From: Macrosoma leucophasiata
Taxonomy: Eukaryota > Arthropoda > Insecta > Lepidoptera > Hedylidae
Length of the DNA: 64,000 nt
Direction: 5' to 3'
NCBI GenBank assembly: GCA_036365455.1
Contig: JAWQUS010000025.1
Span: 21,116,001-21,180,000, forward strand
Positions 42,852-55,700 of this stretch are shown piece by piece (the stretch's first letter is position 1; the number at the start of each line of letters is the position of its first letter). The notes beneath the pieces are model-generated. The model had not been told where the DNA came from. It did not search any database and saw nothing but the letters and a program-made list of their open reading frames with translations. Both the position numbers and the translations under genes were made by a program.

Positions 42852-44899
42852 CTAAGAATTTTTCACATTATCAATGGTGGCATTATTACATTTCCGAAAA
42901 ATAGATATTACTTATTGCACTAACTCATTATTTTACCACCCAAATTTTCTGACGTTCAAAATATTTTTACCCCTCCGAAATAAAAAGTTTAAAATTAAAG
43001 TTCAGTATCGAGGACGTCTACTGTTGGTAGGCATAGGTATACCAGGCAATGTTCTTTAAGTACCTTCTCTAGGAAAAGCTGTTTTATCTATGCAATAAAT
43101 AAAAAAATGCTTCTTTGAAACATTTGCACGAAAATCCTAAATGACGTCATGGGCAAAAAACGATAATATTGAAAAATGCCATGGGTCTATTTAATATCAA
43201 ACAATTAACGAGCAATAGACTGATATCTTCCCTATCGATATAGGGATTAAAATAATATCGTTTTATTGTTTGCCCAACACTACACTATTCGTTAGCTGAC
43301 GCGAAGAAACAATGAATATTTGTATAGGTAGTGAATAATTCACATTTCTTGATATGAGTATTTGTAAAGGATAGAATCAATAGGCGTCTCGTTTCCATAA
43401 TAAAATAAGTAAAGTTAATGAAGCTACTATCCGCCGCATGCAGCTGTGGCGCTGCAGGCGGTCATTTTATTGAATTAGGTAGTATTACAAGATAAAATGT
43501 AGGATAAAAGGCATAAGAATATGAGTTATTAAAATAAAAGGGCAATAGATAATGTAATGAGTCATTTATTGTATCAGAAAGGTGTGATCTCGTTACATAG
43601 TTTTACGAACTGGTGAAGCTTGTAATGGCCACCAGAGGCCTCCGTAGGAAGAGTGCAGAGGCAAATTAAAATCGATGTAACTTGTTCGGTTCTCGTAATA
43701 GACCTGTGATATTTGAACACAATGATAAGAAAGTAGTTATCAAGCGATTGCCATATGAAAGATTAGATTTGGGAGAGTAGGTATTTTCGCTTAGTCGAGA
43801 GGGTCGTCCACGGAGAGGTGGCCGACAGAGCACCTGATCCGAATGCGGGGGCGGGGGTGAAGTGCGGGGAAGCGACGCGGAGGAAGCGTAAATAAGCGGC
43901 GCACTTTTTTTTAGAGCTCATTCAGTGGCAGAGCTCGGCGTAATAATGACTGATTATGAATATTCACGACCACCCCCACACATGGCATAGGCAGATGAGT
44001 AGTTATCAGCTGACAAAGCTCGCTTCAATATACGTTACTATGAGATGAATATTTACATGAAAAATTAACTTAGGTATTTCATTACATATTTACCACACAC
44101 ACGCTGGCCTGAGCATGTACACGGATTGACGACGGTGTACCGCGCGTAGAAAGTTAAGAAAATTAAGAAATTGTAACACGACTTTGTATGGAATATTCCG
44201 CTTAGAAATCTCAACTTGTACGTAGGTAGTTTTGATTTATTATGTAATCACAGCTGATGTTGAATACGATGTTTTGTATGAAGAGAGAGGTGAAAGTCGC
44301 TGTATTTTCGTAAATAAGAAAGGTACCGAGCTGAAAGTTATGTACGAGATGTATTTTTGTTGCCCCCTCAGGGAAGTATATTTGGAAAATGTGTAAGTTA
44401 ACTCAAAGTAAGGATAATGCGAATGTACCTAATCTTGCTTGATAACAAAATTGTCTCTCACTCGTAAAGTAAAGGGGATAGGCAGATGCCGTTTTCAGTT
44501 TTAAGTTTGGCTTAGGTTTGGCTAGCGATATTTTATCGTGTCATTAATGATAGAGCATGACAGAGCCCCTAAAAAATTATGTATTTTAGGCAAGTAGACA
44601 CTTTGATAATGTATAGTATTAGAATTAAGTTTGTATAAGTGTTGTATAAGAAATTTTATTAATCGGCAAATTTCGGTGCAAATTTGTCCTCGTTCGATTC
44701 TCAGCAAGAAAAGTGCTTACAGACCATGAAGGTATTGCCAGTCAAGTGATAGCGTAGAATAGTACCAGACCCCCTGGTTCGCTAGTTAGCTAGTACGTAG
44801 TGAAGCAAGCTAGTGATTAAGTTAGCATAGAAAGATTATTGAAGAACCCAAAATACAGTCCCCTCTTTAATATCGATGCAGACTTGTATTTTCATTTTG
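42852..44899. other. No gene seen between the two nucleoside hydrolases
   Basis: About 2 kb of mostly unique AT-rich DNA with a GC-rich spot at 43795-43900 (gaatgcgggggcgggggtga). It may hold regulatory sequence, but nothing specific is visible. Confidence 0.5.
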
Positions 44900-45403
44900 G
44901 TATGTATGTATGTATGTATCTTCACGCCAGGTCCCTAACGGGGTAGGCAGAGAGTGTAGAGCGCCAGACATCCCGGTTCAGACAAACCTCTCGTGCCTCG
45001 TCTACCTTCATCATTCTCTTCATACATGCACGCCGATTCCTAAGACTTTTGACCCCACCATCAGACAGAATTCGACCTATTTGGTCATGGTAGGTCAGCC
45101 TTGGTCTTCCTGGGCCTCTGCAACCATCCACATTCGCATTGTATATCTGTTTAGTCATTCGCTCATTCGACATTCTTTCTATATGCCCGAACCATCGGAG
45201 CATGCCTTTTTTCATTTTTACACCGATACTATCATTCACACAAAGTCTCTTTCTTACATCTTCATTACGAACGCGATCGGTGAGTGATACACCGCAGATC
45301 TTGCGCAAAGATCTCATCTCGACCGCGTTCAACTTACTTTCATGCTCTTTCCTGCATACCCAGCTCTCGCTTTGGTGTAAGCCAATTTGTCCCCCACAGT
45401 ATT
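44900..45403 (-). mobile_element. 5'-truncated LINE tail with (TACA)n end, minus orientation
   Basis: Minus translation MNAVEMRSLRKICGVSLTDR then RVRNEDVRKRLCVNDSIGVK and on to YPVRDLA, closely matching 41578-41958 but reaching about 150 bp further 5'. The TACA microsatellite appears as GTAT repeats at 44900-44920. A MITE (45404-45859) abuts its 5' side. Confidence 0.85.
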
Positions 45404-45859
45404 GGCCTTATTACACGACACGGTATTCAGGGTCCGATAGCAAGGGTCAGGGTAGTGTAATAACATTTAGGGAGTTAGGGTCCCTAATTAGAGCAGAGCG
45501 GTCAGCCTAACGCCCTTATTACACACAGTACAATTATGAACAGTATGGAAACTACGTACAAAACGTGCGAAACGGTACACTCACACACACATGCGCATCG
45601 ACGCTCGAGTAGCGGTGAGCCGGAGATGCAGCACCGCGAGAACCACTTACGGGCCTCGTTATTCGATGTTTTCGATAGAACTATCGCGCTATCGACTGTT
45701 TTTCGAGGTCAACTATCGATAGCGCAACTATAGATAATTTAGCAATGTAACAACTAGTTAGGGCCCTGTCCACCGGATAGTGTAATAAGCGCCAACCCGG
45801 TGCGAGACCACGCCCACCCTTTCTGCCGGACCCTGAATATCGTGTCGTGTGATAAGGCC
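45404..45859. mobile_element. MITE with ~33-bp TIRs beside a LINE tail
   Basis: Left end ggccttattacacgacacgg through cagggtccg (45436); right end inverse from 45827 to 45859 (gtgtcgtgtgataaggcc). Interior has gtagtgtaataac-type subrepeats and the palindrome-rich cgatagaactatcgcgctat near 45673. No ORF of note. Confidence 0.78.
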
Positions 45860-45937
45860 ATAATAATAATAAATACTTGAATTGTATGTGAAAGAACTAT
45901 ATTATTATTAATATTCATGTTATAAATACCTTCAAAA

Positions 45938-46449
45938 GGAGATGTTGCAAAAATGTATGGATCTCCGGCCATGTATTGTACACAATATCATTAACAGACA
46001 AAATCAATATAAAAACGTTTTGTTACTGCATAAGTTTACGTATTTAGCTTTGTTTGCAGTTACAAAATATTATTTGCCGTTAGAATTGCAACTCAAAACA
46101 GGCGGGCGATGTCATTTTGACATTTTCACTTTTTTTGTTTTTGATTATATTTTAGTACTTGGAGAAAAAAGTAATATTTTCTAAATACTTTCGAAATCGA
46201 TTTCATGTGTTAATACTAAGAACTTATACAATACTTAAAACTTGTCGATTCCCAATTTAAAGAAGCGTCGGCTTTATCGCCGCCATGTTGAATATGGTTG
46301 AAAATGATAAAATCGTTTGAATTAAATGTGGTAGTAACTCTAAAATATATTCTTGAATAAATTAATTGTATTTTTTTCGGATTCCTCTTTAATTTACCCA
46401 TTTTTTGAGGACGTATACGAACCAGAGCCGAGTTCGCAACATCTCCTTT
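45938..46449. mobile_element. Possible MITE with short TIR aaaaggagatgttgc
   Basis: aaaaggagatgttgc at 45938 and its exact reverse complement gcaacatctcctttt near 46437. About 510 bp, AT-rich interior, no clear target duplication. It lies just past the 3' end of nucleoside hydrolase B. Confidence 0.45.
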
Positions 46450-46539
46450 TAGTTCAATTAACTAACTATAGGTACTGGCGTCTGTATTTTCACGATGATT
46501 TAAATTATTTGTTAAATACCTAACATTGCACCTAAATAA

Positions 46540-46620
46540 AAAAAGACAACCGGCCAAATGTGAGTCGCACTCTATTTTTTAATATAGCTTTACATAATAT
46601 TAACAACCTTACATACTTGT
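46540..46620 (-). repeat. LINE-like 3' repeat, fragment
   Basis: aaccggccaaatgtgagtcg matches the end of 59850-60222 in inverse. Confidence 0.55.
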
Positions 46621-46697
46621 GGATATAATATTGTTTGAAGCGTTATGTACTTTTGTTTTTTTTTTTATCAATAAAAAGTAATACGTCTTGTACAATT

Positions 46698-46703
46698 TTT
46701 ATT
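46698..46703 (-). terminator. Polyadenylation signal of nucleoside hydrolase B
   Basis: AATAAA on the minus strand 13 bp past the proposed stop codon. Supports the terminal exon chosen. Confidence 0.6.
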
Positions 46704-46715
46704 CGGTGGACGTAC

Positions 46716-49700
46716 CTATTTAATATGATTTGATCTGTTCCTTCTCACATACTTACTGAGATCATCACTCTCTTCAAAACGCGCTTTCTGCTCTCGACGA
46801 TTGCCTGGTGAAGTAGACTAGTGCCGGCTTCAGATGTCACTCAAAAGTCCGTCAAAAAAAAACCTCTTCAATGCGCCCGCGCCGGTAAAATACAGGCGGA
46901 AACAAATGTTTTTGGGTAATGGTATTTTAATTATAACAATTAAGTAATGTTGTTTAAAATTGTCTGCAGAAACATTTTTTAAGACATTCAAAAATGCTTC
47001 TGTAGTTGTGTACTTTTCAAATTAATAAATTAATGTTAATACGAGTTGAACAATACAAAAAGCCACTAATAATGATCAATTTTTGGAAAAAAAAGTCGTT
47101 GCACATTTTTCCACTTAATTTAATTCTGCCGAGAACAATTTTATTAAAAAATCTTGGTAAGGTTCTTCTTTTACACTGTAGATTACTCTGGCGTTTGCTT
47201 CGTGTACCGAAGTGAAATTGTTTCTATTTACCCCCCTTTGATCGCCTGTAAAAAAGTTACACTCATAACTTTTGACAAGTAAAAAGTATCGGATAATTTT
47301 ATGGAAATAAAGCTATAAATATGTTTTCACAGCGAAAAATGCTCAAAACACGGTTTAAGAAACAACACCTCTGAGTTTATGTTGTCGAACTTGTTTCAGA
47401 AACTAAACGAATTCTTTTTTAATAACATTTTGTTTGATGATTAGTAACTAACAATTTATTTGTATCATGTTTCTGCTTTAGAGACATTTTTGTTTTCAGA
47501 AACACTTAATTTAGTTTTTATAAACTACGTGTTTTTGGGCTTCCCATTTAAGTGGGGAACACAGAAACATAGTGATACCAGTCAACTGATGAGTACCTAT
47601 AAAACATTAAAAAACACGCTTTACTTGCAGATAGGTCATATACCTAATAGGTAAGAAGTACCTAACTTAGGCTACTTTTGTTTACGATTTATAGTACTAG
47701 CTGTGCCAATGACTTCGTCCTCGTAGATACCTACTGAACAATAATTTTGATAACGCGGACGAAGTCGCGGGCACAGCTTGTCACTGATAAATGAACAAAC
47801 TTGAGTCTCACCGCACATATCTATGCCATGGTCAGAATATCGTGTCTCCTCAACTATGTAGCTCTCATTCAATGCTATAGCCATAGCTACGGGGTCCAGT
47901 AGGCACCAGTATGAAGTCTGCACTATCGAGATACGCTCAAACGAATTTTGAGCTTGCATTATCTTTGTTGGAATAGAACCTAGCGTGTTTTCTCGCCATT
48001 CCTGAAAAAAAAGAGCGTGAAAGCAAGGTCGGTCGAGATGAGATCTTTGCTCAAGATCTGACCGCGTTCGTTATAAAGATGTAAGAAAGAGGCTTGGTGT
48101 GAATGAGAGTATCGGTGTAAAAAAGAAAAAAAGGCATGCTCTGATGGTTCAGGCCAAGTTCGGGCATATAGAAAGAGTGAGCGAATGAGCGAATGTCGAT
48201 ACAGACTTATTTGTAAGTTCGCATTGGCGAATGTGGATGGCTGCAGGGGCCCGGGATGACCAAGACTGACCAACCATGACCAAAAAGGTCGAGTGTTGTC
48301 TGAGGGTTGGTCAAAAGTTTTAGGAATCGACATGCATGTATGAAGAAAATTATGAATGTACCTAGGATGAAGCACGGCAGGTGTTACACTGTTGATACTT
48401 TTAGCTCATATAAAAACCACAAGTAATAGGTCAGGATCCCGCCGCAGAATCATTTCGTTCATCCAGATATGCTTCAAACCTAATCTGTATGCATAATTGT
48501 GATCTAGATAATATATATCCACTAGGTTGCCAATCAAAATTTGGCCACAAGTATTTATTTTATTTATTTTAAAGTTTTTTTTTAAATTGTTTTTGCAATA
48601 AAATAGGTTTGCTGCATATCTGAACGAGCGAAATGATTCTGCAGTGGGATCCTAACGTATAACTAATAGGTAAAAATACGCAAATATCCTGCGTATGTAT
48701 AACTACACTGTTAATCTATAATAATTAATGTTGGTAGTCCGATTATAATAAAACCATTATAGAAACACATTAGACATTATTAACTAAGTGTTTTCACTTT
48801 ATCAAAATGGTGGGTAATAATGGTTTTGATAACAAATGAATGGATATAGAGTTCAATGTTAAATAGTTAAGTTTTTTACTTCTGTCGAGACTCGATAAGT
48901 GTATGGTTTCACTTGTAAATTTAATACTGCTATAATCTTTAAACGATCTTATAAGAAAAGGCATTTACCATAATAATATGACACTCCTTGACATAAATGT
49001 TAACTTGTGTTAAGTTGTTAACTTAGCGAATGTGTCGGCAATTTCATACTGTTGATTTGGGATTACATTAATTTTCGTTTGGTATAAAAAATATTGCTGT
49101 TATAATTTTACAAGGCATTCAGATGACTTTTTTTTTGTTTTTTTTTATGTCTTTAAGTTGACAGACAAGCAGACGGGCCACCTGATGGTAAGTGGTCACC
49201 GTCGCCTATGGACATTTGCAACACCAGGGGAGTTGCCAACGCGCTGCCAGCCCTGAAGGACTCTTTTGACGCCATTTTTGAAGAACCCCATATTGTAGCA
49301 CCGAGGGAACACCTCAGAGGGAAGACTAAATACAATTAAAAATATAATCTACTGAGTTCAGTCAACGCCTTCTTTAACAATATTTTATGAACTAATAATA
49401 TATTGTTTATACGTAGGTGATGGTACCTACGTATCTAGTACATATAATAAAACAGTAAAATCCGCGTGTTTGTACATAGTATATATTTACGAAAAACCAA
49501 TTGAGGGCGATGTTAGTATTAGAACACTTTTCAATGATTTTTAGATTTTTTTTTGTCTGTCTGTTTGTCCCTTTGTCCAGGCTAATCTCCGAAGATACTG
49601 GACGGATTCGAATGAAACTTTTTGTGGTGTATAGATACTAAGCCTGGCCAACATTTAGGCTACTTTTTACTGCGGGAAAATCACTCATTCCCACGGGAAT

Positions 49701-52700
49701 CTACATTTAATTTCATTCTCCTATACAAATAGTCCGTATCTATCAAACCTTTGAAACGTTATTTCATTGTGAGGCAATACGAAGTTTGCCGGGTCAGCTA
49801 GTAAACAATATATTATTAGTTCATAAAATATTGTTAAAAGATGGCGTTGGAATTGCATTACCTCATCTAACTACTGTCAAATAATAGTGATTACCACTAC
49901 TTGTTCCGGTTAAATGGTAATGCATGGCCCTGTAATGACTATCACAGATATATAACAACTAAGGTCTTAGGTGTGGTAACGCATCTGCCTGTAGGCTGCA
50001 GTTATCGCTTAGCGTCCATGTGAACTGCAAGCTAATTTGCCACCTTTGCAAGATGAAAATAGATGATGGCAAGCTATTCTAATAGGTTAGGATTCCACTG
50101 CAGATTCATTTCGTTCGTCCAGATATGCTGCAAACCTAATTTTTACGCATATTTATATACCAGAGAATATATTTTATATCCACTAGGTTGCCTCTAAAAA
50201 AATGGTTACAGGTTTTTTTCTTATATTTCCCTTTTGGGAATGTTTGATAAAATATCGTCTATTTCGCGGCAGTATGTATAAAGACTCAGAAAAATCACGG
50301 CTGTCGTTGCGCACTTGGCCGCCCCCACATATTTTCGTTCGGCTCCAATATTATTTTACATCCATAACGTACATGTATTCTATATATATCAAATTAAAGC
50401 AATTTTTTTTTCATTAGTATGATGGTATATCATACTAATGAAAAAACGGGAGCCAAATTAAATCGATCGCAAACAAGAGTTGCTGGCTGTTGAAAAAAAA
50501 ATAATTTAATTAAAAATACTTGCGGCCAAATTTTTATAGACAACCTACTGGATATACCTACATTCTCTAGATTATAAATATGCGTTAGATAGATTATAAT
50601 ATAGGTTTTCAGCATCCCTGGATGAACGAAATGATTCTGCAGTGGGATCCCAACCTATAACGTAGCAAATTTGATTCTTAGTTATTTTTTTAGGATTAAT
50701 ATACTCACTCTACTTATATTGTGCGACAGTAAGATCTGGGAAAATGGGATAACTGTCATCTTTTCGGGATCACCATCTTCACTTACTATATGATAAGCTT
50801 CAACATCCATCAGTGCATTGAATTCCCCTTCTAACTGCTTATCACCTGGAGATATTACTTCTCATTATCAAACCATATTCTACTTTCCTGATGTAATTTC
50901 TGGTGGTGGGGTCAATAGCGGACTAAGGTCATCAGAGGCCCAGGGCGGCATTCGGAGGCCCTTAGGCCAGTGTCGGCGTTACAAACATTGACACCCCGGG
51001 CAAAAACCGCTTGAGCAAAAAAAATGCCGGCTCTAAAAAGCTCTCATAAAACTTTCATGATTCAAAACCCGAGCCTTTCTGACCCAGTCGACGTGTAAAG
51101 GTCCCAGAACCGGATGCCCCCTCCCTCTTCCTCCTTAGTCCGCCACTGGGTAGAGTTTCAGTGTAGGCACCACCGTACTTAATCTCTTAATCTATCTCCC
51201 GCTAAATGGTAGTATTCAGCACTATCATGTTCCGGTTATCTAGCCATCTGGGGTCTCGTATTACCACCTGTTAATGTTACGCAGAGGCAATTACACCACA
51301 AGCATAAGAATTTCAGTTTCTGTGTATGGTGATGATAAGTGAAAACTGCAGCTTACGTGAACTGCATGCTTATTTGCTAACAAGTAAAAAAAAAAGATTA
51401 TCCAAAAAACTATACAATCTGCATGTTTTCTAATACTCCCATAATATTATTATCTACTAAAAAACTGAATAGACAAAAAACTTGATCATTTATCTGTGCT
51501 GCAAACTGCGTAACACTGCCATCGTAAGCACAAGCACTGATAAAAAAAACTCAAATAAAATTTTACTCATTGTTCTCTTCGAAAGACGATTTCATCCTGT
51601 GTTTCAAGATATGTTGATAAGCAAAACTTAACTTACTATAAATATTTCCAGCAGCAACGTAAAGATGTTTGAGTCTACTGGTGAAGCTCGGGTCGATTCT
51701 GATGGCAAGGGCAATATTTGTTAGTGCCCCAATGGTAATTAGTGTTAGTTCACCTATATGTAAAAAATATGTATAAATAACATTTTAAAGTTCCTAAATC
51801 TAATAAAACATTACAGAGAAAAAAATTGTACTCGTACATAGAATTATTTCTAGAGCGGTTTGAACACAAATAACGCTCTCCTGTAAACCTCGGTTTTTGA
51901 CATGTCCTTATGTACGTAGGGACCGTCGAAATGTAAGGCGTTCATCAATTCATTTAAATCAATAACCTACCTTCATGTTGCTTTGCTAATTCGATTAGAG
52001 CAAAGACAGCATGTTCTGGCTTAGCAGCAATTGGATCAAACACCATAGGACCGTTGTCGCCCAGACCATCTTGTCCGAAATAAAAATCTGACAAATATCT
52101 TTGTGTTAGAGAAATACTGGCTCCTCTGTAGATTGGTATCTGAAAAAGTTATACAAATTCATGGAAGAATAAACAGTTCATAACAATGTAACAATCACAA
52201 TCATTTAGATTTTTCATGGGCTTTCGTCAATGGATTTTAGAAGAATCGACACCGAAATCCGGGTTATTCCCAACGTCTCACGTGAGCCGTCGCTAGTTGC
52301 AACGGATCACGCCAAGCCGTTCGAACGTCTCACGGTAGAACTATAAAAAATAATGTCAGAGTTGCAACTGACCACGAATCCACGACAACACAACTTTTGC
52401 AACTCTCACGACTCTTACGACTTTGGTGGAAGACCAAATACATTTAGCTCTATTATTTTATTTAACTATTGAAGATACATCTTCTGGCGCGATTGGAAAA
52501 AAATAAGTTAAAAATTAGAGTGATTTTTTAAGATTCGCACACCGACGGATAATTGCGACAGTCTGAAGTTAGTTGCTAAACCGATAAAAGCAACAGTCTG
52601 AAGTTAGTTGCTAAACTTTATTGTCGTTTTGTTTTATTTCATTGGAGATAGATTGGATTGCTACGCTTAAGAAGTACCTGTAACTTCTTGCGTGCATACA

Positions 52701-55700
52701 TATTATTATCTAAGTACAGACACAGCTTCTTTTTAAACACACAAGAATTTATAAATATTTAATAGATACTTACATCGCGTCTTCCAGCAATATCTAATAT
52801 AAACTGACTATTTTGAAACACTTGGGTCTCGTTCACGTTTCCGTGTGTTGTAGTCAGGGCAATTACTTTAGGTCTGAAATTTAAAGGTCATAATCACTTA
52901 CAGTACGCGGGTACGCAAGTACACATTGACCCCGGGTATAATGAATAGGACACATTTGTGTTTTTGGATGTTTGTAATAGATTAAGATCGCACTGCAGAA
53001 TCATTTCGTTCATCCAGATAAGCTGCGAACCGAACCTAAAATATCGTCCACTTTGTACTCGTATTTGTATTGTGTTTGTATAAAGGCTGAAAAAACACGG
53101 CTGTCGTTGCTCACTTGGCCGTCCCTACATATTTTCGTTCCGCCCCGATTACTTTATTATGTCCATAACGTGCACGTATTATTTATTTATCAAATTCAAG
53201 CTATTTTTTTCTCATTATCATGATATACGGGAGGCAAATTAAATCAACCTCATATTAGAGTTGTTGGCTGTTATAGATAAAATAATTTAATAAAAAATAC
53301 TTGCGGCCAAATTTTGATAGGCAACGTAGTGGATATATATTGTCTAGATTATAAATATGCGTAGAAATTAGGTTTGCAGCATACTTGGATGAACGAAATG
53401 ATTCTGCAGTGGGATCCTAACTATTAACGTTTTCACACAAAAACGAATGGACCGATTTCAAAATTTATTTCACCATTTAAAAGCTGCATCTTTACTAGCC
53501 ACTAGTTAGCAATAAGCAAGTAGCCTCTTTTCTTTTAAGATCCTGTAGACTAGTGAATCAGGGACATATCCGTAGTTCATTTGATTCGTGATTGTAGTTC
53601 GTTACAAGCCTGTTTCGTTTGGAATATCATCATAATATCACACAATGTATTCTTTTACGACCCAGTAACAGTTAGTCTAGTGTGAGATGACCGTTTGATT
53701 TGAAGGGTCGCGGGTCGCTCCCCACACCGGGACAAGTATTTGTATGTATATGAAACGGAAACGCTGTGAGAGGCTGATTCTATTTCCTTAAGAAAATTAT
53801 GTAGAAAACAAACATACCCATTAAAATACTTTTCATATAGCAAAGCCATAAATATTGCCATCGCATCATCCGCCCCACCATCATGATCTATGATTATCGT
53901 TGGTCCCGCTATAGCTGATTCAACACTGAAATATCAAAAGATGAAATTCATAAATACAACTATATAATAAAGAAATCGCTCATCGATCGCATTTATAGGT
54001 GTAAGAAAGAGGCTTTGTGAGAGTGAGAGTATCGGTGTGAAAATGAAAAAAGTATGCTCCGATTATTAATGTATATTATTTAGCTTATATTTATTATACA
54101 TGTATTATTTCGGTGTAATATATTCCATATAATAAAAGGTACTCTTGTGTATATTACTTTAAAAAGAAAACGTTATATATACTTATCTTTAGTCGATATA
54201 ACTAAATATGATTATTTGCAATGTTTTGCACCATTTTTTTTTCCTATACAACCCAAAGGTTGACTGGCAGAGAATGCTACTTAGCATTAAGTCCGCCTAG
54301 TGTTACAATATTGTGCTAATAAATAAATTATTCGGGCATATGCAAAGAATGTTGAATGGCCGAATAAACAGATATACAATGCAAATGTGTTTGGTTGCAG
54401 AGGCCTAGGAAGGTCAAGATTGACCTACCTTGACCAAATAGGTCGAGTACCGTCTGAGGGTCAAAAGTCTTACGAATCGGCGTGCATGTATGAAAATAAT
54501 GATGAATGAAGAAGAATTTTTACTGGTGGTAGAGCTCCAGTGACGGAGCTCGCAGGCGTGGGCACCACCGCATTACCTGATATACTTGCCGTTAAATAAA
54601 ATAATACTTATCTTATCATCATCATCATATCAGCCATAGAACGTCCACTGCTGAACATAGGCCTCCCCCAATGACCTCCATGCCGACCGATCGGAAGCGA
54701 CGTGCATCCAGCGGGTACCTGCAGCCATGATCAGGTCGTCGGTCCATCTTGCAGGTGGACGTCCTACGCTGCGCTTGCCGATATGTGGTCTCCACTCGAG
54801 AACTCTTCTGCCCCAGCGGCTATCGGTTCTCCGAGCTATGTACCCTGCCCATTGCCACTTCAGCTTGGAAATCTGCTTGGCTATGTCAGCGACTTTCGTT
54901 CGCCTACAGATGTCCTCATTTCTGATTCGATCCAGTAGGGAAACGCCATTGACCGCTGAGTGACTTGGAGCTTTCGTACGAGACCCATAGTGAGAGACCA
55001 CGTCTCGGCACCGTAGGTCATCACCGGTAAAACGCACTGGTTAAAGACTTTCGTCTTCAAGGACTGCGGGATGTTTGACGAAAAAACGCTCCTTAACTTC
55101 CCGAACGCTGCCCAGCCGAGTTGAATTCGGTGAATGACCTCTTTCCCGAAGTTTGACCTACCTTGTTGTATGGTGTGTCCTAAATAGACTTATTCGTCGA
55201 CAACTTCGAGGATCGAGTTCCCAACGGATACTGGAGTGGGCGATACAAGATTATTAAACATGACCTTGGTCTTATCCATGTTAATTTTAAGGCCCACTCT
55301 TTGGGACACTCGATTGAGGTCTTCGAGCATTGTGCTGAGATCTTCCAGCGACTCTGCCATGACTATAATATCGTCGGCAAACTGAAGGTTAGTGATGTAT
55401 TCGCCGTTGACCTTGATGCCTAGTCCTTGCTATTCCAGGAGCTTGAAGGCGTCTTCCATTGCATTGGTGAAGAGCGCCTGCTCTTCACCAATGCAATGGA
55501 AGAATCTGAAAATGAAATGATATCTCCCTGTCTTACTCCCCTCTGCAAAGGAATCACCCTCGTGCATTGGTCCTGTACTCGGACTGACATGGTGGCGTTT
55601 TTATACAGACACTTCAACACTTCGATGTACCGATAGTAAATGTGGCAACGCTGTAAAGACTGCAGCACAGCCCATGTTTCAACCGAATCAATGGTGGTAA

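Noticed and set aside
44910..45287. 125-codon plus-strand ORF (MYVSSRQVPNGV...)
   Set aside because: It is the antisense of the LINE tail, whose minus-strand frame matches the RTE-like C-terminal block.
46216..46447. Alternative last exon of nucleoside hydrolase B (GDVANSALVRI... to a stop at 46216)
   Set aside because: In phase but unlike gene A and overlapping a possible MITE; 46804-46716 has a better acceptor and a nearby polyadenylation signal. Not fully excluded.
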